This document shows, in pieces, positions 59,162-64,000 of a stretch of DNA of 64,000 bases (the stretch's first letter is position 1; the number at the start of each line of letters is the position of its first letter). The notes under the pieces are model-generated. The model was not told the origin of the DNA. It was given only the letters and a program-made list of their open reading frames with translations, and ran no database searches. The DNA is from Morella rubra. Lineage: Eukaryota; Streptophyta; Magnoliopsida; Fagales; Myricaceae. The stretch spans positions 18,191,568 through 18,255,567 of the forward strand of contig CM025849.1 of assembly GCA_003952965.2 (NCBI GenBank). The letters run 5' to 3'. The translations under genes were made by a program, and so were the position numbers.

Positions 59162-59603
59162 CTACAGGATTAGGTCTCTGAAGGACAGTCTCCAAGGTTC
59201 CCGAGAGGCAGCTGTCAAGTGACCATCAGCATCATACTTACCAATGAGCCATGCACTCTGAAGTGTGGTGCCCGGATCAATGTCGTAGGCGAAGATGAGG
59301 TGCATCATCAACATAGAATGAATGCAACATATCTTGTTGGTGGGTGGGTTGATGAAGATATCAGGTGTAAACCATAAGTTAATTTGAAACACCTCCTTGG
59401 TAGGCATTGGATCAGCTAACTTCATATATGGGTATACTGATTTTGCCGGTCGATGCCCAAAAATGTACGAGGACGTCAGACAAAATCGTCATCGAAATGC
59501 CCTGGACGGCAAACATCCATGATTTGTCATCAGTGTCCACATTCAAGAGCACAACATAGAAGTCTTGCACCAACTCGCTGATGATATGCCCCACCCATGA
59601 CAA
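59162..59603 (-). pseudogene. Plant transposon-type protein fragment
   Basis: Two minus-strand frames overlap by 14 bp (59412-59603, then 59162-59425). The first has VGHIISELVQDFYVVLLNVD and the second MKLADPMPTKEVFQINLW. The pattern (FYVxL, then VQGISMT and a DPMP block) resembles, from memory, the 'putative plant transposon protein' domain. The overlap means a one-base frameshift near 59415. A related domain is in the additional region of the Sirevirus at 22450-22761. Not expected to be functional. Confidence 0.5.
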
Positions 59604-60389
59604 CTGCCAAGTCTAACCATGGTGGAAAGGGCTACCGACCGCTCTACCTAGAATGCACATGCATGCATTTGGTCTCGACGGTCCACTAAGGTTATTACGA
59701 GAACCTCCGATACCTGGGACAAAGAAGATGCCCTGGATAGCTTCGACCCTTTATAAATCTGCAACACACGTTAGAATAGGTTAGAATGGTACAGAACAAC
59801 CTAAGAACGATATCAAACTGTATAGAACGAAATATCAAAGTTTATAAAGTGGTCCAAAACTGTTTGGACATATATGTACAAAACGTGCAGTTTCAATCAT
59901 GCTATCCGAGCAGACTAGGTTTGCGTCCAAACCATATATCCTAAAACACAGAGTTTTTGTTTAATAGTAAAACCTGTTGCGGATAACTATTATGAGCCAG
60001 AACGATAATAATCTCAATCGAACGCGACTCGGCCATGAAAATCGATTGTGCAATCCTACAAATTCATACAAACACCCATCAAATCAACCCAGACAATCAC
60101 CTAAACTCTCAACTAAGTAATGCAACACAATTTCTCAAAATTTGAAAGTAAATGCAACCTAAAAAATTAGCAAAAATCTAATATTTATCAAACCAAAACT
60201 TTCTCAAAAAACTAACTTAACATCAATATTTAAATGGTTATAAAACGTCAAAAAGTAACCCTGGATTAGGAGAATGCCGGTAACAATGCTCTTTGCTTTG
60301 TAAATGGGACAAAATTTTCAGGAGGTTTGAGAGAGTTTAGAGAGGAATGAGTGTCGGGCTTTGTTTTTTTATTTTCAAAGAAGCATTCC
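59604..60389. other. Non-coding interior of the second CACTA element
   Basis: No gene is recognised. Motifs of the GTTCAAATG/CATTTGAAC type begin near the right end and become dense after 60390. The stretch near 59690-59780 may be an exon boundary of the protein fragment, but this is not shown. Confidence 0.35.
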
Positions 60390-61137
60390 AATGGCTATTA
60401 GGCCATTTGAACGGAGTTGGCCGACATGGCACCTCCTAATTCGTCAACTAAACTACCCACAACTGTCCAAACATTTGCATTGTATCGTTCAAATGGAAAA
60501 AAGTGTAATGGACTGAAAAGGGTATTTGTTTGCCCATCTGAACGGTACACGTAATTGTTTGGGTGGCTTGCACGTGAAGATTCTAGAAGTTTGAGATTGT
60601 TCATATACCATCCAAATGTTTAACAGTACGTTCAAATGGGTATAACGATAAATTGGTCGTGCTGACAAGACGAGCATTAGTGGTGGTAATTGTGATTTAC
60701 GTTCGAATGGTTATTTTGTGCGTCTGAATAGTATATCACTTTTTTGAAGGGAACGGTGTCTCGTCCCAAGAATATCCAACCCGTTCAAATGTTTACATGT
60801 ACGTTCATATGGCATTGCCTGAATGGACAATATCGTCCCAAAAGGTCAATATTTTTTTGGGAATGTGGTTTTCGTCTCAAAAAACATAGAAATTTTGGGA
60901 CTGCAAATGACTGTCGCACATCCATCCCAAAAAAAATGAATTTTTCTTTTTTGAGAGAAATGTTTTCACAAAAAAAAAATATTCCCTTTTTGGACAGGTT
61001 TATTTTCCATCCCCAACAATTAACTAGTCACATTTTTCGGGACGGATGGCAAAATCAGTCCTAAATGAGTATTTTTTGGGACAGATTTTTTAACATTCTA
61101 GAAAATTTAGTCCTAAAAACTTAAATTTGTTGTAGTG
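60390..61137. repeat. Right end and subterminal repeats of the second CACTA element
   Basis: More than eight imperfect copies of CGTTCAAATGG and its complement (for example CATTTGAACGG at 60407, TCGTTCAAATGG at 60484, ACGTTCGAATGG at 60702, CCGTTCAAATG at 60782) are followed by GTCCCAAAA-type repeats (60768-61080), then the terminus. Left-end motifs match. Confidence 0.65.
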
Positions 61138-61378
61138 TTGATTGACACTTTTGTTTGTATTTGGCCAAGTACACTGTTAAGTTGGAATCTTTCCTATTTG
61201 TAGTGCCAATATGGAAGGATAATTCTTTCAACTTCATCATTTGCATTGTTCTAAAACCAATCGTTAATTCAGTATAGGAATCCCACTTAGCCAAGTTGCC
61301 AATTTTGGTGGAGAGACCAACACGGAATTCACGTTCATTAGAGTCAACTAGTCCTCTAGCTAAACTCTACGATGCCTC
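61138..61378. other. Intergenic DNA upstream of the small-peptide locus
   Basis: A short stretch with no recognised gene or repeat. It precedes the TATA-like site at 61379. Confidence 0.4.
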
Positions 61379-61385
61379 TATAAAT
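61379..61385 (+). promoter_or_regulatory. TATA-like box of the small-peptide locus
   Basis: TATAAAT lies about 60 bp upstream of a clear GT splice donor and 260 bp upstream of the first signal-peptide ATG. The distance fits a leader exon of about 35 nt beginning near 61410. Confidence 0.45.
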
Positions 61386-61616
61386 TGCATGAACTTCTTC
61401 TTCATCCCTCAAAAGGTCCCGAAGCCTCTTAAGCCCTAGCTGGGTAAGTGAATATTATGTATTGCTTTCATCAAATTAATATAGATTATATATAGTAATT
61501 TATAACCATACATAGCAGTACTCTTTCCGTTTGCTATATTATTCAAGTTCTCCCTTAAAATCACATGCTTGTTTCTCCTTTTATTTACTTCTTATCTTTT
61601 GGGCTTTGGTTGACAG

Positions 61617-61850
61617 AAAAACATCCAAAAGCCGAAGAATGAGATTTCTAGCACTTGCGCTGGTCTTGCTTATGCTGAGCTCTTGCTCGGCAACAGCTCC
61701 GAAACGATGGGGGCCGAAGTGTATAATGAACAAAAGCAGCAGCATTCGGTCGAGGACGCCAATGATCACCATAGTATTCCAATAGAGAAATATGAGAACT
61801 ATGTTAGCAACAATGGTGGTGGTGGTGTAAAACCAAAGGGTAATAATTAG
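61617..61850 (+). pseudogene. Small secreted-peptide-like gene, frame-shifted
   Basis: A probable leader exon ends at 61443 (donor GTAAG) and an acceptor TGACAG at 61611-61616 opens exon 2, giving a 173-bp intron. The first ATG at 61639 begins MRFLALALVLLMLSSCSATA, a strong secretion signal, but that frame stops at 61785. From about 61641 another frame stays open to a stop at 61850 and reads VYNEQKQQHSVEDANDHHSI, followed by a P-x-x-x-Y-x-N-Y block and a Gly-rich tail. This C-terminus looks like that of small plant secreted proteins with a conserved HHxIP motif (from memory, unverified). The two parts differ by one base, so this is a frameshifted pseudogene or a base-call error. I cannot name a family. 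Confidence 0.4.
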
Positions 61851-61890
61851 TTCGGAGACGCTCGTTAAAGGGGGCTTATGGCATAGATGC

Positions 61891-61909
61891 TATATATATA
61901 TATATATAT
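61891..61909. repeat. (TA)n microsatellite
   Basis: About nine TA repeats in the 3' flank of the small-peptide locus, followed by an ATGAATATGAAT-type repeat to 61930. Confidence 0.85.
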
Positions 61910-61930
61910 TATGAATATGAATATGAATTT

Positions 61931-64000
61931 TATGTTATTTGTTGTTAATTAGAGTTTTCAACGTACTAGTGTGATCTATTATGTTCTGTGGTATAAATAA
62001 TCGAACATTATGTTTGGAGTATGTTCAAAGTTGTTTGCTCAATCGTTCGGATTAAATATGTCTGATCTTTGTGTGCGCTGTAGAACGCAGAAAATTGTTT
62101 CGACGTTGTTATAACCTTATGTAAGTAGCTAGAAGTTGTCTGTCTTGTTAGATAAGACACCAGCTACGAACCTCATCTTTTCCACGGAGTTAAATCTGTG
62201 CTTGCTATCGCTACTCCCTTTGTCAGTATCTACTAATTTAGAAACCGCTACTAGAAAACGTCCGAAATAACTAGTTATGGACGGCAAAGAAAAAAATACT
62301 ATGAATCGAAGAAAAAAAATTAGTTCATCTCAGACTTTGTGATATACTTTATTCTCCACTTAACTAAAAACTATCGAACCCTCTCTTAACCGTAATTTAA
62401 CAAGGATATAAAAAAAAAAATATACACTGGAATACCGATGTGTACCATGCACCAGAATTTACACACAGTTGTATAAAGCTGCATGAGCCAAATGCCCCGT
62501 ATTTTTCTATCCTACCTTTCATTTGGTTAGTATAGCATGAGAAAAGTAAATTATTTATTTTATCACTAATGAACGATGATCTCTTAGTGTACTATAGTCC
62601 AAAAAGTGTGTTGATCGAGCATACAATCTTTTATTGCACTAATTAAAATTTAAACCTTTCATTAACGTTTTATCATGTTTTTATTGAAAAAAATAGAAAC
62701 AAAAAAAAAAACAATAGAGACCTTACACACAATATCCTAAGATTTGTCCCATTTTCAAATGGATCGACAAGTAGTCTATCCGCGACAGGTTATCATATTA
62801 GCTTCTGACAAACGAAAAAAGACGTGGGACGAAAAAAAAAATCCAATAAATACAAAGATGCAAATTCTAGAGAGAGGAAAAACAAGAATATAATTAGCAG
62901 AAAGCAAATATTTATCCAGACATATAAAACTGATCAGCACCTAACTTCATGCAAGTTAGAACGCCAGATGATCGCGTTTCATGCTATGGCTGTTTTAATT
63001 TTGCATCCTAAAGGAAGCTACGTTTATATAGAAATTAAGACCCCGACTTTCTCGTCTGAAAAATAGTTTTTTTTTTTTTTTCTCTTCAGAAAGTCAAATT
63101 GAACCCAATTCCTAGTTCACACAGTTGATCTGAAATCGATTTTTTTTATTTTTTTTCCCCTTTTGAATGCTATATTCAGACATAAAATTACAGTGAAAGA
63201 AAAAAGGATCTAAGCTTTCCTATCTCTTACATTTGAATCCAATCAATGGAAAGCGAATGCCTATATTAGTCTAAAGGATTAGAATTATTTACAATTTCCT
63301 GCCCAATTTGGAAACAGATAGACATGATAGCTGGAACTCACACCATTAAATATTGCTCGTGTAAAATTTCAGGCAATATAGACCTGACAAAAGCATCCAC
63401 TTTCAAGCCCCTTGAAGAAACTGCAGGAACAATTAATGAGTTAATATTTAGCATGCTCTAACATGTAGTTGGTTTCATGTCCAAATTTAGCAAACAACTT
63501 GTTATTGCTTTAAGAGAACTGCTAATTACTACTGAAGAAATATATAAAAAGACATTACCAAAATAAATATAGAAATATACGTAAAATTATCGGGGAAAGA
63601 TAATAAGCAAGTAATCAAAAAGGAGATTTGAAGTAGTTCAACCCTGATGGTCATGGCGTACGTCCATCTTTTACACGAACAAAATATATAAGAATATTCC
63701 ATCGCCATATGCATGATCTCTTGCCACGTACCTTCCCTGTGGCAAAATTCGGTTTTCTTCGTACCATAAGCCAATTTAGAAGATGAATATGAATAAATTA
63801 TTTGCCCTTATCGTTAATTAGATAATCTTTGATTTATTTGCTTTTATAATTTTGATCAACTTTTAAGAGAGTGGAGTCTTTCTTGAGACTCGTACCTTTT
63901 TCAGAGAATACATCAACGATATGATCTTTGTTTCTACTAGGCAATGTTGAATGATTCCTCAACTTACGCCTTAAAGTTGAACGGCCTCCATTGATGGTTG
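61931..64000. other. AT-rich intergenic DNA to the window end
   Basis: About 2 kb with no convincing gene, RNA or mobile element. Poly-A or poly-T runs occur near 62411, 62700, 62832 and 63069. Short open frames are not supported by motifs or composition. The last bases may belong to a feature outside the window. Confidence 0.5.

Larger units (their letters stand above)
56456..61137. mobile_element. Second, decayed CACTA element
   Basis: The right end is TTTGTTGTAGTG at 61137, reading CACTACAACAAATT in reverse; the left end near 56456 reads ACCACAATAAAATTGATTTT and aligns with it after the first few bases, both followed by TTTTTAGGAC/TTTTTAGACGG and AAATTTT. Both ends have GTCCCAAAA-type subterminal repeats. 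It contains a coiled-coil frame (57406-57740), a foldback element (58614-59069) and a plant transposon-type protein fragment (59162-59603), both coding parts on the minus strand. No TNP2 transposase is seen, so it is non-autonomous or heavily decayed. Confidence 0.65.

Noticed and set aside
62824-63774. Open frames at 62824-63066 and 63529-63774
   Set aside because: AT-rich, short, no motifs, no homology I recognise.

Overview
This window looks like a repeat-dense stretch of a flowering-plant nuclear genome, probably a eudicot; I cannot name the species. Long-terminal-repeat (LTR) retroelements, CACTA DNA transposons and small foldback elements cover well over four fifths of it. The only host gene I can read whole is a three-exon 2-oxoglutarate/Fe(II) dioxygenase of the AOP-like group on the minus strand at 40241-41782. 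A second, doubtful host locus near 61379-61850 looks like a small secreted-peptide gene with a reading-frame break.

1-32.2 kb is a deep nest. A copia-like gag fragment (1718-1806 and 19385-19643) was split by a chromovirus (Ty3/gypsy, minus strand, 1807-19384, target duplication GATAG). Its pol was split by a giant non-coding solo LTR of about 5.9 kb, here called family A (6930-16871, duplication GTGCA). That LTR was split by a second family A solo LTR of about 4.1 kb in the opposite direction (7439-11498), which makes a multi-kilobase inverted repeat. The tail of a third family A copy opens the window. Next to this lies a Sirevirus-like copia element (19718-30542, duplication AAAGC) inside a small CACTA-type element. 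The right flank of that pair is present twice (30.34-32.3 kb), the first time in scrambled form.

32.7-40.2 kb is another copia element with short LTRs of about 272 bp. It carries two further solo LTRs: a Sirevirus-like one at 33195-34402 and a chromovirus one at 35138-37400 (duplication TATAA). It ends about 70 bp beyond the dioxygenase stop codon, so it probably lies in that gene's 3' untranslated region. A third, partial copia element lies at 43624-47006.

47.5-55.7 kb is a nearly complete CACTA (En/Spm) transposon with CACTA ends, hairpin-forming subterminal arrays, a TNP2-type transposase and a second En/Spm-type gene, both on the minus strand. 56.5-61.1 kb is a second, decayed CACTA element with coding remnants and a 456-bp Mutator-type foldback element flanked by a perfect 9-bp duplication. 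From 61.1 kb to the end is mostly unassigned AT-rich intergenic DNA around the small-peptide locus.

I saw no tRNA, rRNA or CRISPR. The strongest results are structural: the nested insertions with exact target duplications, the giant LTR family and its inverted pair, the palindromic arrays in the Sirevirus-like and CACTA elements, and the scrambled duplication at 30.3-32.3 kb, which may be an assembly fault.
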